Both the position numbers and the translations under genes were made by a program. The notes below the pieces were generated by a model, which was not told where the DNA came from, made no database searches, and saw only the letters and a program-made list of their open reading frames with translations. A stretch of 10,981 bases of DNA from JAFKKS01 sp039808325. Lineage in GTDB: Bacteria > Pseudomonadota > Alphaproteobacteria > Rhizobiales > Xanthobacteraceae. The DNA lies in assembly GCA_039808325.1 (NCBI GenBank), contig JBDHSU010000132.1, positions 1 through 10,981 of the forward strand, written 5' to 3'. Positions 1-6,541 of this stretch are shown here, in pieces (within the stretch, counting starts at the first letter, position 1; each line of letters opens with the position of its first letter).

Positions 1-150
1 GATTTCGTATTGAGGGTCGTTCTCCGAGGCGCGGTGAATGTGTCCCTTATAGTTAAAATCGCTGGTGTGAACGGCGAGGATCGTCCCCGACACGCGGCCG
101 GCTTCCGAATTCCAAGTGACGTGATCGCCGATCTTGAACCGTTCCGTCAT
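1..150 (-). CDS. DUF2945 (hypervirulence-associated TUDOR-like) domain protein, N-terminal part
   Basis: The first 50 codons are present and the gene runs off the left edge in frame. The peptide begins MTERFKIGDHVTWNSEAG and continues through VSGTI, VHTSDF, YKGH and DPQYEI. This order of motifs is typical of the DUF2945 family, small proteins of roughly 65-75 residues with a TUDOR-like beta-barrel and no firmly established biochemical role. The ATG at 148-150 is preceded by GAGGAG (158-163 on the complement) with a 7-nt spacer, which supports the start. It is transcribed away from the LysR gene at 367. An overlapping minus-strand frame ends exactly in an ATGA overlap with this start, but that frame does not look coding. 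Family call is strong; function is unknown. Confidence 0.85.
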   Translation of the reverse strand, partial: MTERFKIGDHVTWNSEAGRVSGTILAVHTSDFNYKGHIHRASENDPQYEI

Positions 151-198
151 TTCGCGACTCCTCTTCTTCCAGAAGGGTGTCCTCGGTGGCCCGCACCA

Positions 199-234
199 AT
201 GGCCGCCTCGATGGCCGCCTCGATGGCCGCATCA
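199..234. repeat. 12-bp tandem repeat, three copies
   Basis: The unit ATGGCCGCCTCG occurs at 199-210 and 211-222, followed by a third copy, ATGGCCGCATCA, at 223-234 that differs at three positions. Because the unit is 12 bp it would add four residues per copy without shifting frame (MAAS on the plus strand, EAAI on the minus strand). No gene can be shown to use it. It may be a site of copy-number variation between strains. Confidence 0.85.
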
Positions 235-304
235 TAGGACGCCTCCTCGTGCGCGCCAGGGACGCCGGCGGCCCGGCCGTTTGCCCGGCGGGCCGGCGCG
301 CGAA

Positions 305-334
305 TTGGCCGCGCAAAAGCGGATGACATATAGT
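305..334 (+). promoter_or_regulatory. Candidate sigma-70-type promoter of the LysR gene
   Basis: TTGGCC (305-310) matches four of six -35 consensus bases. It lies 18 bp from TATAGT (329-334), which matches five of six -10 bases. A start site near 341 would give a leader of about 26 nt to the ATG at 367. The -10 sits in a small imperfect dyad, GACATATAGTC (325-335). The prediction rests on consensus matching only. Confidence 0.35.
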
Positions 335-366
335 CCGGCGCGAGCGCCCGATCTCCAGCGGTGGCC

Positions 367-1320
367 ATGCTTGAGTCCCGACAGCTTCGTTATTTCTTTC
401 AAGTCGCCGGGACGGGCAGCTTCTCGCGCGCCGCCGCCGCGCTTTCGATCGCGCAGTCGGCGTTGAGCCGGCAAATCCGCAAGCTCGAGAACGATCTCGG
501 AATGCCGCTGCTCTATCGCCATGGCCGCGGCGTGACGCTGACCGCCGAGGGTGAAAAGCTGCTCGCCGGCGCGAAGCCGCTCATTGTCCGGCTCGAGCAG
601 ATCGAGCAGGAGTTGAGGGCCGGCCGCAAGGCCGTGCACGGAACGGTCAAGATGGGGCTTCCGCCCTCGATCAGCGCCGTGCTGAGCGCGCCGCTGCTGC
701 AGGAGTTCCGCGCGAATTTCCCGGACGCATCGCTGCGGATCACCGACGGCTTCAGCGCCCATATCCACGAATGGCTGGCGTCGGGCCGCCTGGATTTCGC
801 GATCTACTATGCCGAAGGCAAGAACCCGAGCCCGCATACCGAGCCGCTGGTGGCCGAGGATCTGTATCTCTTCGGTCCCAGCAAACGGCAGGGGCCGTTC
901 GCGCGCGGCCGGCGCACGACGATCTCGCTCCGCGAGATCGCGAATGTGCCGCTCGTTCTTCCGGCGGCGCAACACGGCTTGCGTCGCCGCATCGATCGCG
1001 CGGCCGCGCGCAAGGGCATGAAGCTGCGTGTCGAGATCGAGCTCGATGCCGTGGCGACGCTCAAGGACATGGTGCAGAAGGGCGGCACCTATTCGATCAT
1101 GACCTATGGCGGCATTGCCGCGGAAGTCGAGGCGGGCGTGTTCCGCGCCTGCAAGATCGTCAATCCGACGATCGAACACACGATGTGCCTGGCGACCTCG
1201 CCGCATCAGGCGATGACGGTGGGCACGCGGGAAGCGATCCGGCTCGCGCGCCGTTCGATCGAGGCGCTGCTGATCGCGCGCAAGCTGCGCGGGCGGCGCC
1301 TTTCCCGCCCCCGCGCGTGA
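367..1320 (+). CDS. LysR-family transcriptional regulator (Nac-like type)
   Basis: A DNA-binding regulator of 317 residues, a normal length for LysR proteins. The N-terminal winged helix-turn-helix covers about residues 5-62: RQLRYFFQVAGTGSFSRAAA leads into the recognition helix around AQSALSRQIRKLE. A linker helix follows at ~63-90, then an effector-binding domain of the periplasmic-binding-protein fold from ~92 (TVKMGLPPS) to the end. The opening and the segment EPLVAEDLYLFGP resemble the Nac/Cbl-like branch, whose best known member controls nitrogen assimilation; this subfamily placement is tentative. A GTG six bases upstream at 361 is an alternative start, but the ATG at 367 fits the usual N-terminus better. 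The ribosome binding site is weak. The gene converges on the catabolic/transport operon with 9 bp between stops, so it may regulate that operon, although its usual target side (the left spacer) faces the DUF2945 gene. Arg-rich C-terminus. Confidence 0.93.
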   Translation: MLESRQLRYFFQVAGTGSFSRAAAALSIAQSALSRQIRKLENDLGMPLLYRHGRGVTLTAEGEKLLAGAKPLIVRLEQIEQELRAGRKAVHGTVKMGLPPSISAVLSAPLLQEFRANFPDASLRITDGFSAHIHEWLASGRLDFAIYYAEGKNPSPHTEPLVAEDLYLFGPSKRQGPFARGRRTTISLREIANVPLVLPAAQHGLRRRIDRAAARKGMKLRVEIELDAVATLKDMVQKGGTYSIMTYGGIAAEVEAGVFRACKIVNPTIEHTMCLATSPHQAMTVGTREAIRLARRSIEALLIARKLRGRRLSRPRA

Positions 1321-1326
1321 GCGGGG
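1309..1326. terminator. Short GC stem-loop between convergent genes, weak terminator candidate
   Basis: CCCCGC (1309-1314) and GCGGGG (1321-1326) form a perfect 6-bp stem around a 6-nt loop containing the LysR stop codon. It lies exactly at the convergent junction, so it could act in both directions. Neither side has a run of T residues, so an ordinary intrinsic terminator is not supported. Confidence 0.25.
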
Positions 1327-1329
1327 CGG

Positions 1330-2205
1330 TTACGCCTTCGCCGGCGCGGCCGCGCCTCGATCAGGCTTCGCCGCGGCGTTCCCCTTCGCCGACCGCCGCG
1401 AGCGCGTGATCAATCCCTCCGGGCGCCACATCACCACGGCGACGATGATCAGGCCGTAGGCGATCAGGCGGTACTCGTTGGCGAAGCGCAGCAGTTCGGG
1501 AATTCCCGACAGCAGGATGGCGGTGAGCACCGGGCCCCAGAGGGTCTGGATGCCGCCGGCGAGCAGGAACACGATGTAGTTCAGCGAGTAGAGGAAGCCG
1601 AGCTGGCTCGGGGAGATGATGAGGACGTAGTGCGCCAGGAGCGCCCCGCCGAGCGCGATCAATGCCGAGCCGATGCCGAACGTCACGAGACGCACGGTGC
1701 GCAGCGAAATGCCGGTCGACGCGGCGGCGACCATGTCGTCGCGGATGGCGCGGGCGCCGAGCCCGATGCGGGACTTGTCGACGCGCCAGGCGACGAAGAT
1801 CGAGAGCGCGGCGACCCCCAGAACCCACGTCATGGTGGTGTAGAGCGGGATGCCGGAGAAGCCGTTGGCGCCGCCGACATACTTGATATTGAACGCCGCG
1901 ATACTGAGCGCCTCGCCGACCGCAAGCGTCGCGATCTTGAGGACGAAGTCCTTCATCTTCAGCGTCACCAGCGCGACGATGCAGCCGATGATGGCGCCGG
2001 AAACGGTCGCGACGGCGAGCGCCGGCACGAACGGCCAGTCGAGATTCGTCGTCAGCACGGCGGAGACGTAGCCCCCGACGCCGGCGAACGCGGCCGTCGC
2101 CATCGACAGCGCGCCCGACAGCGCCGTGATGTAGAGACCGCAGATGAGGATCACATTGATCGCCGCGATAACGATCACCGGCTCCCAGAAACCGAAAGTC
2201 AGCAT
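1330..2205 (-). CDS. livM: Branched-chain amino acid-type ABC transporter permease, LivM family
   Basis: One of the two inner-membrane permeases of a HAAT-family (LivFGHM-type) importer, 291 residues. Several hydrophobic segments run from residue ~8 to ~265, beginning with VIVIAAINVILICGLY. The segment SALSGA-like LSGALSMATAAFAGVGGY is the conserved early loop of LivM. The stretch SRIGLGARAIRDDMVAAAST (~165-184) is the cytoplasmic loop that contacts the ATPases. The C-terminus ends in a Lys/Ala-rich tail (AKGNAAAKPD...). The ATG at 2205 lies 9 bp after the LivH stop, with GGAA in the gap as a weak ribosome binding site. It is the last gene of the operon. Substrate cannot be read from the permease; members carry amino acids, amides, urea or aromatic acids. 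Confidence 0.93.
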   Translation of the reverse strand: MLTFGFWEPVIVIAAINVILICGLYITALSGALSMATAAFAGVGGYVSAVLTTNLDWPFVPALAVATVSGAIIGCIVALVTLKMKDFVLKIATLAVGEALSIAAFNIKYVGGANGFSGIPLYTTMTWVLGVAALSIFVAWRVDKSRIGLGARAIRDDMVAAASTGISLRTVRLVTFGIGSALIALGGALLAHYVLIISPSQLGFLYSLNYIVFLLAGGIQTLWGPVLTAILLSGIPELLRFANEYRLIAYGLIIVAVVMWRPEGLITRSRRSAKGNAAAKPDRGAAAPAKA

Positions 2206-2214
2206 GACCGTTCC

Positions 2215-3084
2215 TTATGCGTTGTAGGAGCCGAAGACGCCGTTCGGGCGGAAGTAGAGAACGCCGATCAGCAACGTGAAGGTGACGACGTCGCGCATTC
2301 CGGACGACACGTAGCCGGTGATCAGCGCCTCGATGATGCCGAGCGCGATCGCGACGAAGACGACGCCCTCGAAATATCGGTTGCCGGCCACCAGCAGAAT
2401 GATGAACGCCTTGAGGCCGTAGAGCAGGCCGACGAAGGCCCAGGCGCTGCCGTAGAGAAGCCCGACGGAAACCGCGGCAATGCCCGCCATGAGTGACGCG
2501 AACACCACGGTGATCAGCGAGATGAGGCTGACATTGACGCCGAACGCGGCCGCGACGTCGGGCCGTTCAGCGACCGCGCGCGTCGCCCGGCCGTACTTCG
2601 TGCCGCGCACGTAGTAGCTCGCGGTGATAAGCAAAATGATGCAGGCGGCGAAGTTGACGAGCTGGCGCGCCGTCAGGCTCACCGGCCCGAGCGGAACGGA
2701 CATGTTGGGGATGATCGTCGGGTAGGGCACCGGATCGGGGCCGGTGATGATCGCCATGCCGTTTTGCAGGATGATCGAGACGCCGAGCGTGGCGAGCAGC
2801 GTCATCAGCATGTTCCGGCCGTGCAGCGGCCGGATCACCGCGCGTTCCAGGACGAGGCCGCCCAGGCCCGCTCCGATGGCGCCGGCAACGAGAACGACAG
2901 CGAGATTGTCGGAGATGTGCAGCGCCGCCCACAGCCCGGAAAACATGCCGAGCATGAAGATTTCCGGATGCGCGAAGTTCACCACGCGAAGCACGATGAA
3001 CACGAGCGCGAAACCGACGGCGACGACGGCGTAAGTGCTGCCGATCACGGCGCCGTTCATGATCTGTTGGAGAAATATATCCAT
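2215..3084 (-). CDS. livH: Branched-chain amino acid-type ABC transporter permease, LivH family
   Basis: The partner permease of LivM, 289 residues from the ATG at 3084 (MDIFLQQIMNGAVIGSTYAV). This matches the standard LivH N-terminus (xLQQxxNGxxxGxxYAL), so longer in-frame starts up to 3216, which add an Arg/Pro-rich stretch, are unlikely. Conserved features are VVNFAHPEIFMLG (~38-50), the ATPase-contact loop TKYGRATRAVAERPDVAAAF (~168-187), and the C-terminal RPNGVFG. About eight membrane segments are expected from the hydrophobic pattern. The usual GAFMLGAY-like segment here reads EIFMLGMFSG, within family variation. It lies 26 bp after the LivF stop, with a GC stem-loop spanning that stop, and 9 bp before LivM. 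Confidence 0.93.
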   Translation of the reverse strand: MDIFLQQIMNGAVIGSTYAVVAVGFALVFIVLRVVNFAHPEIFMLGMFSGLWAALHISDNLAVVLVAGAIGAGLGGLVLERAVIRPLHGRNMLMTLLATLGVSIILQNGMAIITGPDPVPYPTIIPNMSVPLGPVSLTARQLVNFAACIILLITASYYVRGTKYGRATRAVAERPDVAAAFGVNVSLISLITVVFASLMAGIAAVSVGLLYGSAWAFVGLLYGLKAFIILLVAGNRYFEGVVFVAIALGIIEALITGYVSSGMRDVVTFTLLIGVLYFRPNGVFGSYNA

Positions 3085-3100
3085 TGGCGATCTGCTGTCG

Positions 3101-3120
3101 CGCGGCCGGCTTAGGCCGCG
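3101..3120 (-). other. GC stem-loop spanning the livF stop codon
   Basis: CGCGGCC (3101-3107) and GGCCGCG (3114-3120) form a perfect 7-bp stem with a 6-nt loop that includes the livF TAA. It falls in the 26-bp gap before livH and has no following U-run on the transcript. It could slow RNA decay or tune ATPase-to-permease expression, or be a chance product of high GC. Confidence 0.4.
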
Positions 3121-3833
3121 CCCCCCAAGAAAACTTCCTGCACCCGTTCTTTCGTCGAAATCTCGCGGGCCGGGCCGCTTTCGACGATCTGGCCGATCTC
3201 CAGGAGATAGGCCCAATGCGCGAGCGCGAGCGCCTGGCGCGCGTTCTGCTCGACCATCAGCACGCTGATGCCGTCCTGGTTGATCGCCCGCACGAGGTCG
3301 AAAATGTCGCGCACCACGAGCGGCGCGAGGCCGATCGAAGGTTCATCCATGAGCAGCAGCCGCGGCTTGGATATGAGGGCGCGCGCGATCGCGACCATCT
3401 GCTGCTCGCCGCCGCTCAGCGACGCCGCAAGCTGGTGACGCCGCTCCTTCAGCCGTGGAAAGCGTTCGAACATCGTGGCGATGCCCTTCTCGACCTTCGC
3501 CTCGTCGTGCTCGATGAACGCGCCCATGCGCAGGTTCTCGAGAACGGTGAGGCTGCCCCAGAGCTGCCGCCCCTCCGGCACCCAGGCGATGCCGAGCTGG
3601 TGGATCTGGTGCGACTTCAGCCGCGTCAGGTCGTGCTTGCCGTCGAATTGGATCGTCCCGCTGCGCGCGCGCACGAGGCCGAGCAGTGTCTTGATGATCG
3701 TGGTCTTGCCGGCGCCGTTGGCGCCGAGAATGACCCGCACCTCGCCCGGTTGCAGCTCGAGCGACACGTCGAGGATGGCCGGCACCGCGCCATAGGCGAC
3801 CGACAGGCCGGAGACTTTCAGCAGCGCGCTCAC
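3111..3833 (-). CDS. livF: Branched-chain amino acid-type ABC transporter ATPase, LivF family
   Basis: Cytoplasmic ATPase of the importer, 240 residues, a normal LivF length. Walker A GANGAGKT is at 37-44, the Q-loop region EGRQLWGSLTVLENL at ~87-101, the signature LSGGEQQ at 139-145 and Walker B LLLMDEPS at 159-166. VEQN at 194-197 carries Gln where most ABC ATPases have the switch His, as is usual for LivF. I chose the GTG at 3833 because it forms a GTGA overlap with the LivG stop and gives the standard start (ALLKVSGLSVAYG). Longer in-frame starts would read through the LivG gene. Translation is probably coupled to LivG. Confidence 0.94.
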   Translation of the reverse strand: MSALLKVSGLSVAYGAVPAILDVSLELQPGEVRVILGANGAGKTTIIKTLLGLVRARSGTIQFDGKHDLTRLKSHQIHQLGIAWVPEGRQLWGSLTVLENLRMGAFIEHDEAKVEKGIATMFERFPRLKERRHQLAASLSGGEQQMVAIARALISKPRLLLMDEPSIGLAPLVVRDIFDLVRAINQDGISVLMVEQNARQALALAHWAYLLEIGQIVESGPAREISTKERVQEVFLGGAA

Positions 3834-4624
3834 GCCTCGGCTCCCAGATAGGCTTCGATGACGTGCGGATCGGCCCGCACTTGCGCGGGCGTGCCCTCGG
3901 CGATCTTCTCGCCGAAGTTCAGGACGATGACCTTGTCGGACGCCGACATCACCACGTTCATGTTGTGCTCGATCAGCAGGATGGTGAGGTTGCGCGCGGT
4001 CAGGTCGCCCATCAGCTTGACGATGCCGTTCGCCTCGCGCGCGACCATCCCCTGCGTCGGCTCGTCGAGGATCAAAAGCTTCGGTTCGGTCGCCAGCGCG
4101 CGCGCGATTTCGAGCCGCTTCTGGTCGCCGTAAGGCAATTCCTTGGGGAACGAGAGCCGCTTGTCGGCGATCCCGACAAGCTCGAGCATCTCCTCGGCGC
4201 GCTCCGCGCGCGCGCGCCGCTCGCGGCGTTCGCCGGGCAGCATCAGGAGCGTGTCCAGCACGCTGGAGGAGGTCCGGCACACGCGCCCGACCATCACGTT
4301 CTCCAGCGCGTTGAGATTGGGAAAAAGCTGGACGTTCTGGAACGTCCGCGCCAGGCCGGCGCCCGCAAGCTGGTGCGGCTGCCAGCCGCTCACATCGGCC
4401 CCGTTGAAGACGACCTTCCCCTCATCCGGGCGGATGACGCCCGAGATGAGGTTGAAGAGCGTCGTCTTGCCGGCGCCGTTAGGGCCGACGATCGAAGTCA
4501 CCCGGTGCGTGATCGTGCTGAAGCTCACGTCGTGCAACGCGACCAGCCCGCCGAAACGCTTCGTCAGGCTGGACACCGCAAGGAGTGTGCCGGAATCGTC
4601 GTGCGCATTTCTCGCGGTGTTCAT
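3830..4624 (-). CDS. livG: Branched-chain amino acid-type ABC transporter ATPase, LivG family
   Basis: Second cytoplasmic ATPase of the importer, 264 residues. Walker A GPNGAGKT is at 47-54, the Q-loop ARTFQNVQLF at ~92-101, the family-specific signature LPYGDQKR at 163-170 (in place of LSGGQ, as is typical for LivG), Walker B LLILDEPT at 183-190 and the switch His in IEHN at ~218-221. The insert rich in Arg/Glu/Ala at 131-145 (GERRERRARAERAEE) is the usual variable LivG segment. The usual TQGM-N/S-P-x-E stretch reads TQGMVAREANG here, a minor change. The ATG at 4624 has GGGACGGGAT just upstream. It follows the binding protein gene after 54 bp and overlaps livF by 4 nt. Confidence 0.94.
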   Translation of the reverse strand: MNTARNAHDDSGTLLAVSSLTKRFGGLVALHDVSFSTITHRVTSIVGPNGAGKTTLFNLISGVIRPDEGKVVFNGADVSGWQPHQLAGAGLARTFQNVQLFPNLNALENVMVGRVCRTSSSVLDTLLMLPGERRERRARAERAEEMLELVGIADKRLSFPKELPYGDQKRLEIARALATEPKLLILDEPTQGMVAREANGIVKLMGDLTARNLTILLIEHNMNVVMSASDKVIVLNFGEKIAEGTPAQVRADPHVIEAYLGAEA

Positions 4625-4678
4625 ATCCCGTCCCGAGTCGTTGGATCGCCGGCTCGTCTACAGCCAATTCGGTGAAGA

Positions 4679-5878
4679 TCAAATGGCCGTATAGGAGGCG
4701 CGCCCCGTCATCTGCAGGATCGTCACCGTCGGCGTCATGTTCTCGCCCGTCGGCGGATTCTTGAACGTGACGTGGGTGCCGATCGGCGTCACGAAGTCGA
4801 GCGCCTTCAGGGCTTCGTTGATCTTGTTGCGGTCGGTGCCGTTGGCGCGCTTGATGGCTTCGACGATGCAGTAGATGTAGTCGTAGCCGTAGGACGAGTA
4901 GGTGGTGACTTCCAGCTTGAACCGCTTGGCGTAGCGCGCGAGCCAGTCGGCGACCGGGCCTTCGGCGCCCTTATAGTCGCGGCCGGTCCAGGTGTAGCAG
5001 TCCTTGATGCCGCCGTTGGTGCCGTCCCAATACAGCGGATCCTGGAAGTTTCCGTAGCCGGTCAGCAGCGGTTGATCGAGGCCCATCGCGCGCAGCTGCG
5101 AGGTCACCTTGATGCCGTCGCCGGTCGTCGAGGCGACATAGATGGCATCCGGCTTGGCGCCCTTGATGGTGGTGAGTTGCGCGGCGAAATCCTGATCGCC
5201 GCCATTGAACGCTTCGTAGGCGACCAGCTCGTAGCCGAATTTCTTCTCCGAGGTCTTGCACACCTCGGCATCGCCGGCCTGCGCGTCCTGCGTCTGATCG
5301 TAGATGACCGCCAGGCGCTTGATGCCGTTCTTCTTGACGACCTTCTCGAGCAGGATCGGCGTCGCCGTTCCCGAGACGGGATTGACGCGATAGGCCCATT
5401 CCGACCAGCGCTTCACCGGCGCGCCGGCGGCGCCGATGACCGGCAGCTTCAACTGGCCGGCGAGCGGCACCATCGGCACGTAGCCGACCGAGTTCGCCGG
5501 CCCGACCTGCGCCGCGTATGCCGTATTCAGCGCGTGCTGGCGATAGAGCGTCACCGCCTGGCGCGCGTCGTTCGCCATGTCTTCCGTCGACAGCTCCAGG
5601 GTGTATTTCGTCCCCTTGGAGTCGGCGAAGCCGCCCGCCGCGTTGATCTCCTCGACGGCCATGATCGCGCCGTCGCGGCAACGCTGCCCGTAGGCGCTCG
5701 ACGGTCCGGTGAGGGCTTCGACCTGCGCGATCTTCACCACCGTTGCGGCGCGCGCGACGCCGACGATCGAGGGAAGCGCGACGATGCCGCCGCCGATGGC
5801 CGCGGCGCCCTTCATCAGGGTTCGCCGGTCGATCATGGCGCGCGTGTCGGTTTCAAAAGTCTTTCTCTTGTCGTTCAT
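4679..5878 (-). CDS. Periplasmic substrate-binding protein of the Liv-type ABC transporter (Tat-like signal)
   Basis: A 399-residue binding protein of the Leu/Ile/Val-binding type I fold (Peripla_BP_6). The N-terminus carries IDRRTLMKG (17-24), a twin-arginine-like motif, then a hydrophobic stretch GAAAIGGGIVALPSIVGVAR and a probable cleavage site after VARA (~44). The mature part has the family landmarks VKIAQVEALTGPSSAYGQ (~48-65), AVEEINAAGGF (~74-84), VGPANSVGYVP and a second lobe with GIKRLAVIYDQTQDAQAGDA. The ATG at 5878 has GGGAGA (5885-5890) with a 6-nt spacer. A longer in-frame start at 5950 would overlap the GAF gene and move the signal inward. It sits between the catabolic genes and the ATPases, so it defines the imported substrate; the ligand cannot be named. 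Urea/short-chain amide and aromatic-acid binders belong to the same family. Confidence 0.93.
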   Translation of the reverse strand: MNDKRKTFETDTRAMIDRRTLMKGAAAIGGGIVALPSIVGVARAATVVKIAQVEALTGPSSAYGQRCRDGAIMAVEEINAAGGFADSKGTKYTLELSTEDMANDARQAVTLYRQHALNTAYAAQVGPANSVGYVPMVPLAGQLKLPVIGAAGAPVKRWSEWAYRVNPVSGTATPILLEKVVKKNGIKRLAVIYDQTQDAQAGDAEVCKTSEKKFGYELVAYEAFNGGDQDFAAQLTTIKGAKPDAIYVASTTGDGIKVTSQLRAMGLDQPLLTGYGNFQDPLYWDGTNGGIKDCYTWTGRDYKGAEGPVADWLARYAKRFKLEVTTYSSYGYDYIYCIVEAIKRANGTDRNKINEALKALDFVTPIGTHVTFKNPPTGENMTPTVTILQMTGRASYTAI

Positions 5879-5946
5879 TGTCGGTCTCCCGTGGATTGAA
5901 TGGCGAACTGAAATTTCTTTCGGCGCGCCGGACGGCGGCCGGCCGG

Positions 5947-6525
5947 TCAACGGATTCCATCAAGTAAAGCGCCGCCGCCGTGCGCGACGAAAACCGCGGC
6001 GGCGAGATCGCCAAATGCGATCTGAATGGCGAGATCGGCGTGCGAATAGGTGTTGCGCGCCTGCGAGGCGGTCACGATCTGCCCGAACATCTCTCCTTTC
6101 CAGAACAGCGGAGCGAACACGACGGAGCCCATCCGCGACGTCTTCAAAATCTGTTTGAAGTCGCTGTGATCGTCGGTGTTGGTGAGCAACAGCGGCTTTT
6201 GGTGCTTCACGACCCAGCCGGGATGTCCATGCTCGATCGGGATACGCAATCTGTGCTGCTCGGGCGGGAAGCCATCCTCCGCGACGAGGACGTTCTCGCG
6301 ACGAGAGGGACTGATGAGAAAGATGCCCGAAATGGAGTAATGGCGCTCGCCTTCCTTCAGCGCTCCGGGGCGCAGATAGGCGTCCTTGTCGCCGAGCAGC
6401 GCCTTGCTCGCGCCGGTGATTTTCAGAAGCGCGCTTTCGGCGTCCGGAGCGTCGATTGCGGCATGCGAAGCGGCGGTAAACGCGTCCCACGCCGCGGCGC
6501 GGAACACGCTTGGGTCGCGGCTCAT
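5947..6525 (-). CDS. GAF-domain protein, stand-alone
   Basis: A 192-residue protein with no signal peptide or membrane segment, so probably cytoplasmic. After an Ala-rich helical start (MSRDPSVFRAAAWDAFTAAS), the rest fits one GAF domain. A strand region HYSISGIFLIS is at 62-72, then LRIPIEHGHPGWVVKHQKP at ~93-111, VVFAPLFWKGEMFGQIVTA at ~135-153 and a final helix ADLAIQIAFGDLAAAVFVAH. GAF domains bind small molecules or nucleotides. No output domain (HTH, kinase, GGDEF) is attached. The ATG at 6525 has AAGGAG with good spacing. It starts 16 bp after the hydrolase gene and ends 68 bp before the binding-protein gene. It could sense the imported compound or a breakdown product, which is inference from context. 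Confidence 0.8.
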   Translation of the reverse strand: MSRDPSVFRAAAWDAFTAASHAAIDAPDAESALLKITGASKALLGDKDAYLRPGALKEGERHYSISGIFLISPSRRENVLVAEDGFPPEQHRLRIPIEHGHPGWVVKHQKPLLLTNTDDHSDFKQILKTSRMGSVVFAPLFWKGEMFGQIVTASQARNTYSHADLAIQIAFGDLAAAVFVAHGGGALLDGIR

Positions 6526-6541
6526 GGATGGCTCCTTGGCG

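Larger units (their letters stand above)
151..366. other. Divergent intergenic region between DUF2945 gene and LysR gene
   Basis: This spacer holds the ribosome binding site of the left gene (158-163), a short tandem repeat (199-234) and a candidate promoter for the LysR gene (305-334). I see no convincing protein gene. The frames crossing it are low-complexity or Arg/Pro-rich, as expected for GC-rich non-coding sequence. LysR-family regulators often control themselves from such a spacer, but I could not pick out a clear T-N11-A operator. Confidence 0.6.

Noticed and set aside
232..1206. Long minus-strand frame (324 codons) opposite the LysR gene
   Set aside because: The LysR protein on the other strand has a full helix-turn-helix and effector domain; this frame has no recognisable motif.
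3085..3216. Upstream extension of the LivH frame to 3216
   Set aside because: The extra 44 residues are Arg/Pro/Gly-rich and overlap the end of livF; the standard LivH start is the ATG at 3084.
4195..4235. GC-alternating low-complexity stretch
   Set aside because: It encodes the Arg/Glu/Ala-rich variable segment usual in LivG proteins, not a separate repeat element.
4772..5899. Long plus-strand frame (375 codons) opposite the binding-protein gene
   Set aside because: Antisense shadow of a well-supported binding protein; composition is typical of a complementary GC-rich frame.
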